Positions 1 through 9,274 are shown, counted from the first letter of the stretch. The stretch is 64,000 nucleotides of DNA from Streptococcus pseudopneumoniae (GCF_001072375.1 NZ_JVKV01000109.1:535-64534), one strand, 5' to 3'. The notes: generated by a model from the letters alone, not told the origin. Translations and numbers: made by a program.

Positions 1-429
1 GTAAATGGTTTGGAAGCAGCTATCCATGAAGTACCAGAGTTTACCGGTAGTGTGACTGGTTCTGGAGCAGCTATCCATGAAGTACCAGAGTTTACTGGTA
101 GTGTGAATGGCTCTGAAGTAGCTGTCCACAGAGTTCCAAACTTTGAAGGAGGAGTTCCTGGTGGAGTCGCAGCTATCCATGAAGTACCAGGATTTACTGG
201 TGGTGTAAATGGTTCTGAAGCAACTGTTCAGGAGATTGCCGAACACAAGGAAGAACAGTCGCGTGTAGCTCAGGCTATGTCACTAGATAAGACTTATCAA
301 GCACCTGCAAATCGTCAAAATATTCTCCCTGAAACAGGCGCTAAAGAAACGGCTACTCTCGCAAGCTTGGGAGCTGTAGGAGCACTTCTTGGTCTAGCTG
401 CAATGGGAAAGAAAAAAGAAGACGAATAG
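1..429 (+). CDS. LPXTG-anchored surface protein, C-terminal part (start lies outside window)
   Basis: The frame is already open at base 1, so only the last 142 residues are seen. They comprise four 17-residue repeats (AAIHEVPEFTGSVNGSE type), a charged spacer, an LPETG sorting motif at 325-339, a hydrophobic stretch of about 19 residues and a KKKEDE tail. This is the classic sortase A cell-wall anchoring signal, so the mature protein is covalently linked to peptidoglycan outside the cell. The catalytic part is upstream and unseen. Repeats of this wording occur in large streptococcal surface enzymes, and the neighbouring RpiR-type regulator borders the sialidase region in pneumococcus. A NanA-like sialidase is therefore a reasonable but unproven guess. 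Confidence 0.85.
   Translation, partial: VNGLEAAIHEVPEFTGSVTGSGAAIHEVPEFTGSVNGSEVAVHRVPNFEGGVPGGVAAIHEVPGFTGGVNGSEATVQEIAEHKEEQSRVAQAMSLDKTYQAPANRQNILPETGAKETATLASLGAVGALLGLAAMGKKKEDE
16..219 (+). repeat. Four in-frame 51-bp tandem coding repeats
   Basis: Units begin at 16, 67, 118 and 169, exactly 51 bp apart; a fifth, degenerate unit begins at 220. Each encodes a 17-residue segment of the surface protein with core IHEVPEF. The third unit is the most diverged (VAVHRVPNFEGGV). More units may lie left of the window. Confidence 0.95.
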
Positions 430-560
430 AATCTGTCAAACTCAAGAAATACTATTGAGGAAGTATAGATTTTGTGGAAATTATTGCAGAATATTAAAGA
501 AACTGCTGTAATAACTGTCCAAACTTTAGAGATTGAAACCAATAACTAATCTCAATTATA

Positions 561-616
561 AAAAGCGAACAAAATGAGTTTTCTGAGAGTCAGAATTCCG
601 TCTTGTTCGCTTTTTT
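561..616 (+). terminator. Double-hairpin terminator-like element behind the surface-protein gene
   Basis: Outer arms AAAAGCGAACA (561-571) and TGTTCGCTTTT (604-614) are complementary and end in a T run. Inside them lies a perfect small hairpin, TTCTGA-GAG-TCAGAA (581-595). It probably terminates the surface-protein transcript. A closely similar element follows glmS at 30412-30466. Confidence 0.75.
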
Positions 617-681
617 ATATCAAGAATCAGGTGTAGAGTTCTATGTGTATAAGTCATCAGTTATAGGACTTGAGCAAACTA

Positions 682-832
682 ATACTCAATGAAAATCAAA
701 GAGCAAACTAGGAAGCTAGCCGTAGGTTGCTCAAAGCATAGCTTTGAGGTTGTAGATAAGACTGACGAAGTCAGTCACATATATAATCCAAGGTGAAGCT
801 GACGTGGTTTGAAGAGACTTTCGAAGAGTATA
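682..832 (+). repeat. BOX element (boxA-boxB-boxC)
   Basis: The sequence starts with ATACTCAATGAAAATCAAAG (boxA), continues through a GCTTTGAGGTTGTAGATAAG segment with the hairpin CTGACGAAGTCAG (boxB), and ends with AGCTGACGTGGTTTGAAGAG...TTCGAAGAGTATA (boxC). This is the order of the mitis-group BOX repeat, a small non-coding intergenic repeat that can fold as RNA. It lies between converging transcription units. Confidence 0.85.
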
Positions 833-858
833 AAAACCAGCGACTTTAATCGCTGGTT
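833..858 (-). terminator. Rho-independent terminator of the rpiR-type gene
   Basis: Arms AACCAGCGA (835-843) and TCGCTGGTT (850-858) pair around a short loop. Read on the minus strand, a T run follows. It lies about 35 bases beyond the minus-strand regulator gene. Confidence 0.85.
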
Positions 859-893
859 GCCTATATGATTATTCGCTTGAAAGGGATGAGGGC

Positions 894-1739
894 TTATCTA
901 GACCTTCTATGTCTACGATAGCCATTTAGTTTTTTATTTTCCCAATAACTGTTAAAGATTTTTTCTTTACTTTCACGATCAATTTCTAGGAAATAAGCAT
1001 AGAGTAGATCGATTAAGATCAACATAGGAAGTTGGGCAGAAATGCGTTGGATATAGGAAGCCTGACTCTGGCTTGCTACCAATACAGTTTCTGTGAATTC
1101 CTGAGTTTCCTTGCTAGGCGTACTAGTAAAAAGAACAGTTCTAGCCCCCATGTCTTTAGCGTCTAGTAGACTGTCAATGATGGATGGAGTTGTTCCTGAA
1201 AGGGAGAAACCAAAGACCAAACATTTTTCATCGATGATACTAGTTGTCCAGGCGAAACCATCTGGATCTGTTAAAGCTTCACAAACGACTCCAAGTCTCA
1301 TGAAACGCAATTTCATCTCACGCGCAACTAGGCCAGAACTTCCAGTCCCAAAAAAATAGACGCGTTCTGATTGATCAATCATTTGGGCAATACGCTCCAG
1401 TTGGTCATCATCAATCAATTCTTGTGTCATTTCTCGGATATTTGTATAGCTTCTCAAGACTCTTTGTGTCAAAGGATTCATATCTTGTTGAGGAACGGAA
1501 AGGGTATCCTTTTGTTGTTGGTATTTGAAAATAAATTCCCGATAACCCGTAAAGCCACATTTTTTGGCAAAGCGAGTGAGAGCGGCCTGAGAAATATGAA
1601 GTTTTTGAGTGACCTGCTGAGAAGACAAGTCATCATGAATGGTATCTGCCTGCAAAAAATAGCGGGCAATCTCTTGCTCTAAATCGGTCATTTCTTCAAA
1701 GTGAAGATCAATAATCGTAGAGATGTCTTGCTTGTTCAT
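894..1739 (-). CDS. RpiR-family transcriptional regulator with SIS domain
   Basis: A 281-residue cytoplasmic DNA-binding regulator. The N-terminal 75 residues look like the RpiR helix-turn-helix (TQKLHISQAALTRFAKKCGF), and residues of about 120-250 form a sugar-isomerase (SIS) phosphosugar-binding domain (FFGTGSSGLVAREM, FSLSGTTPSIIDSL). Such regulators sense phosphosugars and control sugar or sialic acid catabolism. A strong ribosome binding site (AAAGGAG) precedes the start. It is divergent from pbp2b and ends toward the LPXTG gene. In pneumococcus an RpiR-type gene sits beside pbp2b at the edge of the sialidase/sialic acid region, so control of such genes is plausible. The exact ligand cannot be read from sequence. 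Confidence 0.88.
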   Translation of the reverse strand: MNKQDISTIIDLHFEEMTDLEQEIARYFLQADTIHDDLSSQQVTQKLHISQAALTRFAKKCGFTGYREFIFKYQQQKDTLSVPQQDMNPLTQRVLRSYTNIREMTQELIDDDQLERIAQMIDQSERVYFFGTGSSGLVAREMKLRFMRLGVVCEALTDPDGFAWTTSIIDEKCLVFGFSLSGTTPSIIDSLLDAKDMGARTVLFTSTPSKETQEFTETVLVASQSQASYIQRISAQLPMLILIDLLYAYFLEIDRESKEKIFNSYWENKKLNGYRRHRRSR

Positions 1740-1810
1740 GGGACTCCTTTGTAGCTATTTGTCAAATTTTATTGATAAAAAATCCAGCAAATACTATAGC
1801 GCTTACTTCT

Positions 1811-1816
1811 ATTATA
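1811..1816 (-). promoter_or_regulatory. Probable promoter -10 of the rpiR-type gene
   Basis: On the minus strand the sequence reads TGGTATAAT, an extended -10 box with perfect TATAAT. It lies about 75 bases upstream of the regulator start. No good -35 box is visible. Confidence 0.6.
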
Positions 1817-1886
1817 CCATAGATGCTTTGTTTTTTGGATAAAAAGGAAAAGTCTTTTCTTTTTCCATAATTTTCTCATCAAATTA

Positions 1887-1895
1887 TGGTACAAT
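1887..1895 (+). promoter_or_regulatory. Extended -10 promoter of pbp2b
   Basis: TGGTACAAT is an extended -10 box 39 bases before the pbp2b ATG. The -35 region is weak. It is divergent from the rpiR-type promoter about 70 bases away. Confidence 0.65.
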
Positions 1896-1933
1896 GAAGA
1901 GTGAGATTTTGATTAGAAACGAGACTGATTTGT

Positions 1934-3979
1934 ATGAGAAAATTCAATAGCCATTCGATACCGACTCGGCTTAATTTATTGTTTGCAATCGTTATTTTGC
2001 TCTTCATGACCATCATTGGTCGCTTGCTCTATATGCAATTCGTAAATAAGGATTTCTATGAAGCCAAGTTAGCGTCTGCTAGCCAAACTAGGGTAACAAC
2101 GGGTTCTGCTCGTGGAGAAATCTATGACGCGGCTGGAAAACCTTTGGTAGAGAATACGGTTAAACAAGTAGTTGCTTTCACAAGAAGCAATAAGATGACA
2201 GCGACTGATTTAAAGGATATTTCTACTAAACTATTAACTTATGTGACGGTATCCTCTCCAGATTTGACAGAACGTCAAATTGCTGACTATTATCTAGCTG
2301 ATCCAGCAGTTTATAAAAAAACGGTAGAGGCCCTACCCAAAGATAAGCGTTTTGATTCTGATGGTAATCAACTTTCCGAATCTGAACTCTATAACAATGC
2401 TGTTGAGAGTGTTAGCTCTAGCCAAACTAATTATACAGAGGATGAAAAGAAGGCTATTTATCTCTTTAGTCAGCTCAATGCAGTTGGAAATTTTGCAACA
2501 GGCAATATCCAAACAGATCCTTTAAGTGATACTCAAGTCGCTCTAATCGCCTCTGCATCTAAAGAGTTGCCTGGGATTAGCATCTCTACCTCGTGGGATC
2601 GCAAGGTCCTTGAAACCTCTCTTGCTTCTATAGTGGGAAGTGTTTCAAGTGAAAAGTCAGGTCTTCCAGCTGAGGAAGTAGATGCCTATCTAAAAAAAGG
2701 TTATTCTCTCAATGACCGTGTTGGAACCTCTTACCTTGAGAAACAATATGAGGAAGTCCTACAAGGGAAACGGACCGTCAAGGAAATCCATTTGGACAAG
2801 CATGGAGACATGGAGAGCGTAGAGAATATAGAAGAAGGTAGCAAGGGAAAAAACATCAAATTAACCATTGATTTGGCCTTCCAAGATAGCGTAGACAGCC
2901 TCTTAAAGAGTTATTTTAATTCTGAACTTGCAAATGGTGGTGCTAAATACTCAGAAGGTGTTTATGCAGTAGCCCTTAATCCTAAGACAGGTGCTGTATT
3001 GGCAATGTCAGGAATTAAACACAATCTAGAAACAGGAGACTTGACACCAGACTCACTAGGAACAGTGACCAATGTTTTTGTACCAGGGTCTGTCGTTAAG
3101 GCGGCAACCATCAGTTCTGGTTGGGAAAATGGAGTCTTGTCAGGCAACCAAACCTTGACAGACCAACCAATCGTCTTCCAAGGTTCTGCCCCTATCAATT
3201 CCTGGTATACCCCTTATTATTACGGTTCCTTTCCGGTTACAGCCGTTGAGGCTCTAGAATATTCATCTAATGCCTACATGGTTCAAACTGCGCTAGGAAT
3301 GATGGGTCAGACCTATCAACCAAATATGACAGTCAAAACCAACCAACTTGAGTCTGCCATGGGAAAACTACGCGCGACTTTTAGTGAGTATGGTTTGGGT
3401 GCTTCTACAGGTATTGACTTGCCCGAGGAATCAACAGGATTTATCCCCCAAAAATTTGACTTGGCTAATTATTTAACTAATGCTTTTGGCCAGTTTGATA
3501 ACTACACACCGATGCAATTAGCCCAGTACGTTGCAACTATTGCTAACAATGGTGTTCGTCTAGCTCCACATATTGTCGAGGGAATATACGACAACAATGA
3601 TAAGGGTGGCCTTGGGGAATTAATCCAAGCAATAGATACCAAGGAAATCAACAAGGTCAATATTTCTGAATCAGATATGGCAATCTTGCACCAAGGATTT
3701 TACCAAGTATCGCATGGAACTAGTCCCCTTACGACAGGACGGGCGTTTTCAGATGGCGCCACTGTTTCTATCAGTGGTAAGACCGGTACAGCTGAAAGCT
3801 ATGTAGCTGGTGGTCAAGAAGCTAATAATACCAATGCCGTGGCCTATGCTCCAACAGAAAATCCTCAAATTGCAGTTGCAGTAGTCTTTCCTCATAATAC
3901 CAATTTAACCAAAAATGTTGGGCCAGCAATTGCTCGCGACATTATCAATTTATATAACCAACACCATCCAATGAATTAG
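1934..3979 (+). CDS. pbp2b: Penicillin-binding protein 2b (class B transpeptidase)
   Basis: A 681-residue class B PBP that crosslinks peptidoglycan during side-wall (peripheral) growth. It has one N-terminal membrane anchor (residues about 14-36), a dimerisation region and an extracytoplasmic transpeptidase domain. The active-site motifs are SVVK (Ser386), SSN (444-446) and KTG (616-618). Two points are odd. The stretch before SSN reads TPYYYGSF, one residue longer than the remembered R6 sequence, which accounts for the +1 shift of the later motifs. The residue after SSN is Ala, where penicillin-susceptible R6 has Thr446. T446A is the best-known low-affinity change. It is the first gene of pbp2b-recR, with recR 10 bases downstream. 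Confidence 0.96.
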   Translation: MRKFNSHSIPTRLNLLFAIVILLFMTIIGRLLYMQFVNKDFYEAKLASASQTRVTTGSARGEIYDAAGKPLVENTVKQVVAFTRSNKMTATDLKDISTKLLTYVTVSSPDLTERQIADYYLADPAVYKKTVEALPKDKRFDSDGNQLSESELYNNAVESVSSSQTNYTEDEKKAIYLFSQLNAVGNFATGNIQTDPLSDTQVALIASASKELPGISISTSWDRKVLETSLASIVGSVSSEKSGLPAEEVDAYLKKGYSLNDRVGTSYLEKQYEEVLQGKRTVKEIHLDKHGDMESVENIEEGSKGKNIKLTIDLAFQDSVDSLLKSYFNSELANGGAKYSEGVYAVALNPKTGAVLAMSGIKHNLETGDLTPDSLGTVTNVFVPGSVVKAATISSGWENGVLSGNQTLTDQPIVFQGSAPINSWYTPYYYGSFPVTAVEALEYSSNAYMVQTALGMMGQTYQPNMTVKTNQLESAMGKLRATFSEYGLGASTGIDLPEESTGFIPQKFDLANYLTNAFGQFDNYTPMQLAQYVATIANNGVRLAPHIVEGIYDNNDKGGLGELIQAIDTKEINKVNISESDMAILHQGFYQVSHGTSPLTTGRAFSDGATVSISGKTGTAESYVAGGQEANNTNAVAYAPTENPQIAVAVVFPHNTNLTKNVGPAIARDIINLYNQHHPMN

Positions 3980-3989
3980 AAAGGAAGCC

Positions 3990-4586
3990 ATGCTTTATCC
4001 AACACCTATTGCTAAGTTGATTGACAGTTATTCCAAACTTCCTGGTATTGGGATTAAGACAGCAACCCGTCTAGCCTTTTATACTATTGGAATGCCGGAT
4101 GATGACGTCAACGAATTTGCTAAAAATCTCCTTTCAGCTAAAAGAGAGTTGACCTATTGTTCTATCTGTGGACGTTTAACCGATGAAGATCCCTGTTCTA
4201 TCTGCACAGATCCAAGTCGGGACCAAACAACTATCCTCGTCCTAGAGGATAGTCGAGATGTAGCTGCTATGGAAAATATCCAGGAATACCACGGACTTTA
4301 CCATGTTTTACATGGCCTCATTTCCCCTATGAATGGAATTAGCCCAGATGACATCAACCTCAAAAGTCTCATGACTCGCCTCATGGATAGCGAAGTTTCA
4401 GAGGTTATCGTGGCCACCAATGCAACAGCAGATGGTGAGGCGACTTCCATGTATATCTCTCGGCTTCTCAAACCCGCGGGGATTAAGGTTACTCGTCTAG
4501 CACGAGGTCTAGCAGTAGGAGCAGATATCGAATATGCGGACGAAGTAACGCTCCTAAGAGCCATTGAAAATCGTACAGAACTTTAG
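3990..4586 (+). CDS. recR: Recombination mediator protein RecR
   Basis: A 198-residue protein of normal family length. It has an N-terminal helix-hairpin-helix ([15 protein letters not shown]), a C4 zinc finger (Cys57, 60, 69, 72) and a Toprim domain ([13 protein letters not shown] onward). RecR works with RecO and RecF to load RecA on single-stranded DNA in gap repair and transformation. The ribosome binding site GAAAGGAA precedes the ATG, and the gene is probably cotranscribed with pbp2b. No oddities were seen. Confidence 0.96.
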   Translation: MLYPTPIAKLIDSYSKLPGIGIKTATRLAFYTIGMPDDDVNEFAKNLLSAKRELTYCSICGRLTDEDPCSICTDPSRDQTTILVLEDSRDVAAMENIQEYHGLYHVLHGLISPMNGISPDDINLKSLMTRLMDSEVSEVIVATNATADGEATSMYISRLLKPAGIKVTRLARGLAVGADIEYADEVTLLRAIENRTEL

Positions 4587-4640
4587 TCTGTAAGGATATA
4601 GAACAGGCAATTAGTTAGCAGATAAGACTTTAAGAAATCA

Positions 4641-4674
4641 AGAGACTAGATTTATTTTTAATCCAGTCTCTTTT
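4641..4674 (+). terminator. Terminator of the pbp2b-recR unit
   Basis: AGAGACT (4641-4647) pairs with AGTCTCT around an AT-rich loop, and TTTT follows. It lies 55 bases after recR and before the ddl promoter. Confidence 0.8.
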
Positions 4675-4706
4675 GTGCTATTCAAGTTTAAAAAAATAAA
4701 CAAATG

Positions 4707-4715
4707 TGATATACT
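4707..4715 (+). promoter_or_regulatory. Extended -10 promoter of ddl
   Basis: TGATATACT (TG-N-TATACT) is a good extended -10 box 36 bases upstream of the ddl ATG. The -35 is poor, as is usual for extended -10 promoters. Confidence 0.65.
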
Positions 4716-4751
4716 AAAAAGCGAGTATTCTAGTAGAAATAGGACAATCAT

Positions 4752-5795
4752 ATGAAACAAACAATTATTCTATTATATGGTGGGCGCAGTGCAGAGCGTG
4801 AAGTGTCTGTATTGTCAGCTGAGAGTGTCATGCGTGCGGTTAACTATGACCGTTTTGAAGTCCAAACTTTCTTTATCAGCCAGTCTGGTGATTTCATCAA
4901 AACCCAAGAATTTACCCAAACTCCTGGCCAAGATGAACGTCTCATGACCAATGAAACGATTGATTGGGACAAGAAAATTGCTCCAAGTGCCATCTACGAA
5001 GAAGGCGCAGTTGTTTTTCCAGTTCTTCATGGACCTATGGGAGAAGACGGTTCCGTTCAAGGTTTCCTAGAAGTCTTGAAAATGCCTTATGTCGGTTGCA
5101 ACATCTTGTCTTCAAGCCTGGCTATGGACAAAATCACGACTAAACGTGTCTTGGAATCTGCTGGGATTGCCCAAGTCCCTTACGTAGCCATTGTTGAAGG
5201 GGACGACTTAGCTTCTAAGATCGCAGAAGTTGAAGAAAAATTAAGGTATCCAGTCTTTACCAAACCATCCAATATGGGTTCTAGTGTCGGTATTTCTAAG
5301 TCTGAAACTAAAGAAGAACTCCATCAAGCTCTAGAGCTTGCCTTCAAGTACGATAGTCGTGTCTTGGTAGAACAAGGAGTTAACGCGCGTGAAATCGAAG
5401 TTGGCCTCTTAGGAAACTACGATGCTAAGAGCACGCTTCCTGGTGAAGTTGTCAAAGACGTAGCCTTCTATGACTATGAAGCCAAATATATCGATAACAA
5501 GATTACCATGGATATCCCAGCCAAGATTAGTGAGGATGTAGTAGCAGTCATGCGTAAAAATGCAGAAGCTGCCTTCCGTGCGATTGGTGGACTTGGCTTA
5601 TCACGTTGCGACTTCTTCTATACAGATAAGGGAGAAGTTTTCCTAAATGAGCTTAACACCATGCCAGGATTTACCCAATGGTCTATGTATCCTTTGCTTT
5701 GGGACAATATGGGGATTAGCTATCCAGAACTAATTGAGCGTTTGGTGGACCTTGCTAAAGAAAGTTTTAATAAACGTGAAGCGCACCTATTGTAA
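4752..5795 (+). CDS. ddl: D-alanine--D-alanine ligase
   Basis: A 347-residue cytoplasmic ATP-grasp enzyme that joins two D-alanines for the peptidoglycan precursor. Visible landmarks are the N-terminal [20 protein letters not shown], the ATP-grasp loop [14 protein letters not shown] and the metal/product site [11 protein letters not shown] near the C-terminus. It feeds MurF, encoded directly downstream, and alanine racemase (24695) supplies its substrate. Length and motifs are standard for streptococci. Confidence 0.96.
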   Translation: MKQTIILLYGGRSAEREVSVLSAESVMRAVNYDRFEVQTFFISQSGDFIKTQEFTQTPGQDERLMTNETIDWDKKIAPSAIYEEGAVVFPVLHGPMGEDGSVQGFLEVLKMPYVGCNILSSSLAMDKITTKRVLESAGIAQVPYVAIVEGDDLASKIAEVEEKLRYPVFTKPSNMGSSVGISKSETKEELHQALELAFKYDSRVLVEQGVNAREIEVGLLGNYDAKSTLPGEVVKDVAFYDYEAKYIDNKITMDIPAKISEDVVAVMRKNAEAAFRAIGGLGLSRCDFFYTDKGEVFLNELNTMPGFTQWSMYPLLWDNMGISYPELIERLVDLAKESFNKREAHLL

Positions 5796-5807
5796 AGATA
5801 GCTATAA

Positions 5808-5837
5808 GGGCGGGGAAGGACTCCTTGCCCCTTTTTA
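5808..5837 (+). terminator. Hairpin between ddl and murF
   Basis: GGGGAAGGA pairs with TCCTTGCCCC with one bulge, and a T run follows. It is a rho-independent terminator or attenuator. murF starts only 12 bases later, so readthrough is likely to drive murF. Confidence 0.75.
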
Positions 5838-5848
5838 AAGGAGTAAAT

Positions 5849-7222
5849 ATGAAACTTACGATTCACGAAGTTGCGCGTGTCGTCGGTGCAAAAAATGATG
5901 TGACTAGCTATGTGGATAGCCCACTGGTCAAGGCAGAATTTGATAGCCGATTGATTTCTGAGGGGGATTTGTTTATTCCACTCAAGGGAGCGCGTGATGG
6001 TCATGACTTTATCGAGACAGCTTTTGAAAATGGCGCTGCTCTAACTTTATCAGAAAAGGAAGTAGCAAACCATCCTTATCTTTTGGTAGAAGATGTCTTG
6101 ACTGCCTTTCAAGCTCTTGCAGCCTATTACCTTCAAAAGATTGGTGTCGATGTCTTTGCTGTCACAGGTTCAAATGGGAAGACTACTACCAAAGATATGT
6201 TAGCCCATTTGCTTTCTACAAGCTACAAAACCTACAAAACGCAAGGAAACTACAACAATGAGATTGGCCTTCCCTACACGGTTCTCCATATGTCAGATGA
6301 TACCGAAAAACTGGTCTTGGAAATGGGACAGGATCATCTAGGAGATATCCATCTTTTGTCTGAATTGGCTCATCCAAAAACAGCAATTGTGACCTTGGTT
6401 GGAGAAGCTCATTTGGCTTTCTTTAAGGACCGTTCTGAAATTGCAAAAGGGAAATTACAAATCGCTGATGGGATGGAAAAGGGTTCCTTACTTTTGGCAC
6501 CGGCTGATCCCATTGTAGAGGATTATCTACCTGCTGAGCAAAAAGTGGTTCGTTTTGGTCCAGGTGCAGAACTCGAAATTACAGAATTGATTGAGCGTAA
6601 GGATAGTTTAACCTTCAAGGCTAATTTCTTGGAGCAAGCCCTTGATTTGCCAGTAACTGGTAAGTATAATGCGACCAATGCCATGATTGCATCTTATGTA
6701 GCTCTTCAAGAAGGAGTGACTGAGGAGCAAATCCATCAAGCCTTCCAAAATCTTGAATTGACCCGCAATCGTACTGAGTGGAAAAAAGCTGCCAATGGAG
6801 CAGATATCCTGTCAGATGTTTACAATGCTAATCCAACAGCTATGAAGTTGATTTTAGAAACTTTCTCTGCTATCCCAGCTAATGAAGGTGGCAAAAAAAT
6901 AGCAGTTCTGGCGGATATGAAAGAACTTGGAGACCAGTCTGTTCAACTCCATAATCAAATGATTTTGAGCCTGTCACCTGATGTACTTGATACCGTTATT
7001 TTCTACGGTGAAGACATTGCGGAATTGGCTCAACTAGCCAGTCAAATGTTCCCAATTGGTCATGTTTATTACTTTAAGAAAACAGCTGAGGAAGACCAGT
7101 TTGAAGCCATGGTCAAACAAGTCAAGGAAAGTCTTGGAGCTAAAGACCAGATTCTGCTTAAAGGTTCGAACTCTATGAATCTAGCTAAGCTAGTAGAAAG
7201 TTTAGAAAATGAGCGCAACTGA
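5849..7222 (+). CDS. murF: UDP-MurNAc-tripeptide--D-Ala-D-Ala ligase
   Basis: MurF ligase, 457 residues, adds the D-Ala-D-Ala dipeptide to UDP-MurNAc-tripeptide, the last cytoplasmic step of the nucleotide precursor. The P-loop VTGSNGKTTTKDM and the Mur ligase signatures EMGQDHLGDI and YNANPTAMK are visible. I chose the ATG at 5849 over an in-frame upstream start because AAAGGAG sits just before it and the protein then begins MKLTIHEVARVV as in relatives. It overlaps the start of the next gene by 14 bases, so they are translationally coupled. Confidence 0.96.
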   Translation: MKLTIHEVARVVGAKNDVTSYVDSPLVKAEFDSRLISEGDLFIPLKGARDGHDFIETAFENGAALTLSEKEVANHPYLLVEDVLTAFQALAAYYLQKIGVDVFAVTGSNGKTTTKDMLAHLLSTSYKTYKTQGNYNNEIGLPYTVLHMSDDTEKLVLEMGQDHLGDIHLLSELAHPKTAIVTLVGEAHLAFFKDRSEIAKGKLQIADGMEKGSLLLAPADPIVEDYLPAEQKVVRFGPGAELEITELIERKDSLTFKANFLEQALDLPVTGKYNATNAMIASYVALQEGVTEEQIHQAFQNLELTRNRTEWKKAANGADILSDVYNANPTAMKLILETFSAIPANEGGKKIAVLADMKELGDQSVQLHNQMILSLSPDVLDTVIFYGEDIAELAQLASQMFPIGHVYYFKKTAEEDQFEAMVKQVKESLGAKDQILLKGSNSMNLAKLVESLENERN

Positions 7223-7820
7223 TTTTGCCAAGGCTATACAGAGAATGTTGGCCATCACTGATACTGGGTTGACCTATTCAAAGGATCCTTTTGACCGTGA
7301 ACGTTATGAGGATTTACGTCAGATTTTATCGAACGTATTGCAGGAGACCACGGATATTAATCAAGAGGAATTGACTGCGATCTTAAAACCAACAGCTAGC
7401 TATGCAACTCCCCTGATGGATGTGAGGGCTTGGATTGTTCAAGACCAGAAGATTTGCCTGGTTAGAGGACAAGGAGAGGATACTTGGGCTTTGCCAGGAG
7501 GATTTGGTGAAGTTGGCTATTCTCCTAAGGAGAATATTCGGAAAGAAATCCAGGAAGAAACAGGATTTTTTGCAGAAGTAGGTTCTTTATTGGCAGTTTT
7601 TGATACCAATCGCTTTCAAATGCAGAGTAAGCAGTATGCCAAGTTTGTATTTGATTGTCGACTATTGGATGGGGACTTTCAAGAAAATCAAGAAGTTGCT
7701 GAATTAGGATTTTTCGACATTTCGGCTCTCCCTCCCTTATCTGAAAAAAGAATAACTAAGGAACAAATGGATATTCTATGGCAGGTTTATCAGGGTGAGC
7801 GGAAACAATATGTTGATTAG
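7209..7820 (+). CDS. NUDIX hydrolase with N-terminal extension
   Basis: A 203-residue protein. Residues about 1-65 form the N-terminal domain seen in ADP-ribose-type NUDIX enzymes. The core (about 66-195) contains a NUDIX box at GGFGEVGYSPKENIRKEIQE with ETG following. The metal-binding REXXEE core is present as KEIQEE (Arg to Lys), and the Glu usually following the box glycine is Tyr. It probably hydrolyses a nucleoside diphosphate derivative; the substrate cannot be told. The start overlaps murF by 14 bases. A MutT/NUDIX gene in the same position next to murF is remembered from pneumococcus. Confidence 0.88.
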   Translation: MSATDFAKAIQRMLAITDTGLTYSKDPFDRERYEDLRQILSNVLQETTDINQEELTAILKPTASYATPLMDVRAWIVQDQKICLVRGQGEDTWALPGGFGEVGYSPKENIRKEIQEETGFFAEVGSLLAVFDTNRFQMQSKQYAKFVFDCRLLDGDFQENQEVAELGFFDISALPPLSEKRITKEQMDILWQVYQGERKQYVD

Positions 7821-7942
7821 AAGCTTTGTTTTATCTTAAGGCCACTAGCTTCTTTGGAACACAAAAATATTAGAAATAAATATAAGCTAGGCTCTATAAA
7901 AATCAGTAAGAGATTGGCTTATATGAAAATGAGGAAAGTTAC

Positions 7943-8650
7943 ATGAATTTTTGGGATGCTTTATTTAGCACGCAGCCGACGGAGCCACCCCAATTTGACC
8001 TTCTTTGGTATGGAAGTCTATTTACCTTATTAGCATTGACTGTATTTCTTGCCTACCGTTATGGTGAGAAAAAAGTCTGTCAACGATTTTTCCAGATTTT
8101 ACAGGCGGTACAGCTAATCCTGCTCTACGGATGGTATTTGGTTAATCAGATGCCTTTAACAGAAAGTCTACCCTTTTATCATTGCCGTTTGGCTATGTTT
8201 GTAGTGCTTTTGACTCCGGGTGTCTCTAGAGTCAAACAGTATTTTGCTGTATTGGGAACCTTTGGAACTTTGGCAGCTTTTATTTATCCAGTGCCAGATC
8301 CCTATCCCTTCCCCCACATTGCCATCCTGTCCTTTATTTTCGGACACTTAGCTCTCCTTGGAAATTCCTTGATTTATCTCCTGAAGGACTACGATGCTAG
8401 TTTACTGGATTTCAAACGAATCCTAATTATCACGTCTTCGCTCAATGCCTTGATTTTCGTGGTTAATTTAGTAACAGGTGGAGATTATGGATTTTTGACA
8501 AGACCACCATTGGTTGGAGACCACGGTCGTTTGATCAATTATCTAGTGGTAACGCTATTCTTGACTTGCGCTATTTACTTAGTCTCTAAAATTTTTCAGA
8601 CAATCCTTCAGGAGCAGGCAGAAAAAAGGTTGAGAATCTGGCAGAAATAA
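7943..8650 (+). CDS. YwaF/TIGR02206-type integral membrane protein
   Basis: A 235-residue protein with six to seven hydrophobic segments and almost no soluble domain. LPFYHCRLAMF and the FPHIAILSFIFGHLALLGNS region are typical of the TIGR02206 (YwaF) family, which is widespread in Firmicutes and of unknown function. The ribosome binding site AGGAAAG precedes the ATG. It is separated from the NUDIX gene by 120 bases and from rplM by a strong promoter, so it is probably a single-gene unit. Confidence 0.82.
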   Translation: MNFWDALFSTQPTEPPQFDLLWYGSLFTLLALTVFLAYRYGEKKVCQRFFQILQAVQLILLYGWYLVNQMPLTESLPFYHCRLAMFVVLLTPGVSRVKQYFAVLGTFGTLAAFIYPVPDPYPFPHIAILSFIFGHLALLGNSLIYLLKDYDASLLDFKRILIITSSLNALIFVVNLVTGGDYGFLTRPPLVGDHGRLINYLVVTLFLTCAIYLVSKIFQTILQEQAEKRLRIWQK

Positions 8651-8670
8651 AAAAATATTTTTCCAATCTC

Positions 8671-8700
8671 TTGACTTTTATCTGAGAATTTTGATACAAT
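8671..8700 (+). promoter_or_regulatory. Promoter of rplM-rpsI
   Basis: TTGACT (8671-8676), an 18-base spacer and TACAAT (8695-8700) with TG one base upstream of the -10. This strong sigma-A promoter places transcription start near 8707, leaving a leader of about 100 bases. Confidence 0.85.
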
Positions 8701-8706
8701 AGTAGA

Positions 8707-8799
8707 CGGTATTGTTTACCCCATTTGTAAGGCCCCGGAACCTTTCAAATAACTTGCGGACCGGAACATCCGCCCTGTAAACAAAAACGATATTCATAT
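8707..8799 (+). promoter_or_regulatory. L13-type ribosomal protein leader
   Basis: The untranslated leader of rplM folds well: TTGTTTAC (8712-8719) pairs with GTAAACAA (8777-8784), closing a domain that holds AAGG...CCTT (8728-8743) and GCGGA/TCCGC (8756-8760 with 8769-8773). This matches the Firmicute L13 leader idea, in which ribosomal protein L13 binds its own mRNA and represses the operon. The structure is seen directly; the function is inferred from family knowledge. Confidence 0.75.
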
Positions 8800-8809
8800 A
8801 GGAGAAATC

Positions 8810-9256
8810 ATGAACAAAACTACATTCATGGCTAAACCAGGCCAAGTAGAACGCAAATGGTACGTTGTTGACGCAACTGATGTACCTCTTGGACGCCTTT
8901 CAGCAGTTGTTGCTAGCGTACTTCGCGGAAAAAACAAACCAACATTCACACCACACACTGATACAGGTGACTTCGTAATCGTTATCAATGCTGAAAAAGT
9001 TAAATTGACTGGTAAAAAAGCATCTGATAAGATCTACTACACTCACTCAAACCACCCAGGTGGATTGAAATCAATCTCTGCTGGTGAACTTCGTTCTAAA
9101 AATGCAGTTCGTTTGATCGAGAAATCAGTTAAAGGTATGCTTCCACACAATACTCTTGGTCGCGCTCAAGGTATGAAATTGAAAGTATTCGTTGGAGCTG
9201 AGCACACTCACGCTGCACAACAACCAGAAGTTCTTGATATTTCAGGACTTATCTAA
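8810..9256 (+). CDS. rplM: 50S ribosomal protein L13
   Basis: A 148-residue standard L13 of the large ribosomal subunit ([20 protein letters not shown] start, [13 protein letters not shown]-type motif present as [14 protein letters not shown]). It is an early assembly protein of the 50S subunit. The ribosome binding site TAGGAGAAA precedes the ATG. Codon use is strongly biased, as expected for high expression. It is first in the rplM-rpsI operon. Confidence 0.98.
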   Translation: MNKTTFMAKPGQVERKWYVVDATDVPLGRLSAVVASVLRGKNKPTFTPHTDTGDFVIVINAEKVKLTGKKASDKIYYTHSNHPGGLKSISAGELRSKNAVRLIEKSVKGMLPHNTLGRAQGMKLKVFVGAEHTHAAQQPEVLDISGLI

Positions 9257-9274
9257 GGAAAGGAACAATAAAGT

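Noticed and set aside
16-219. Regular repeats as a possible CRISPR array
   Set aside because: They are 51-bp units without unique spacers and lie in frame inside a coding sequence with an LPXTG anchor.
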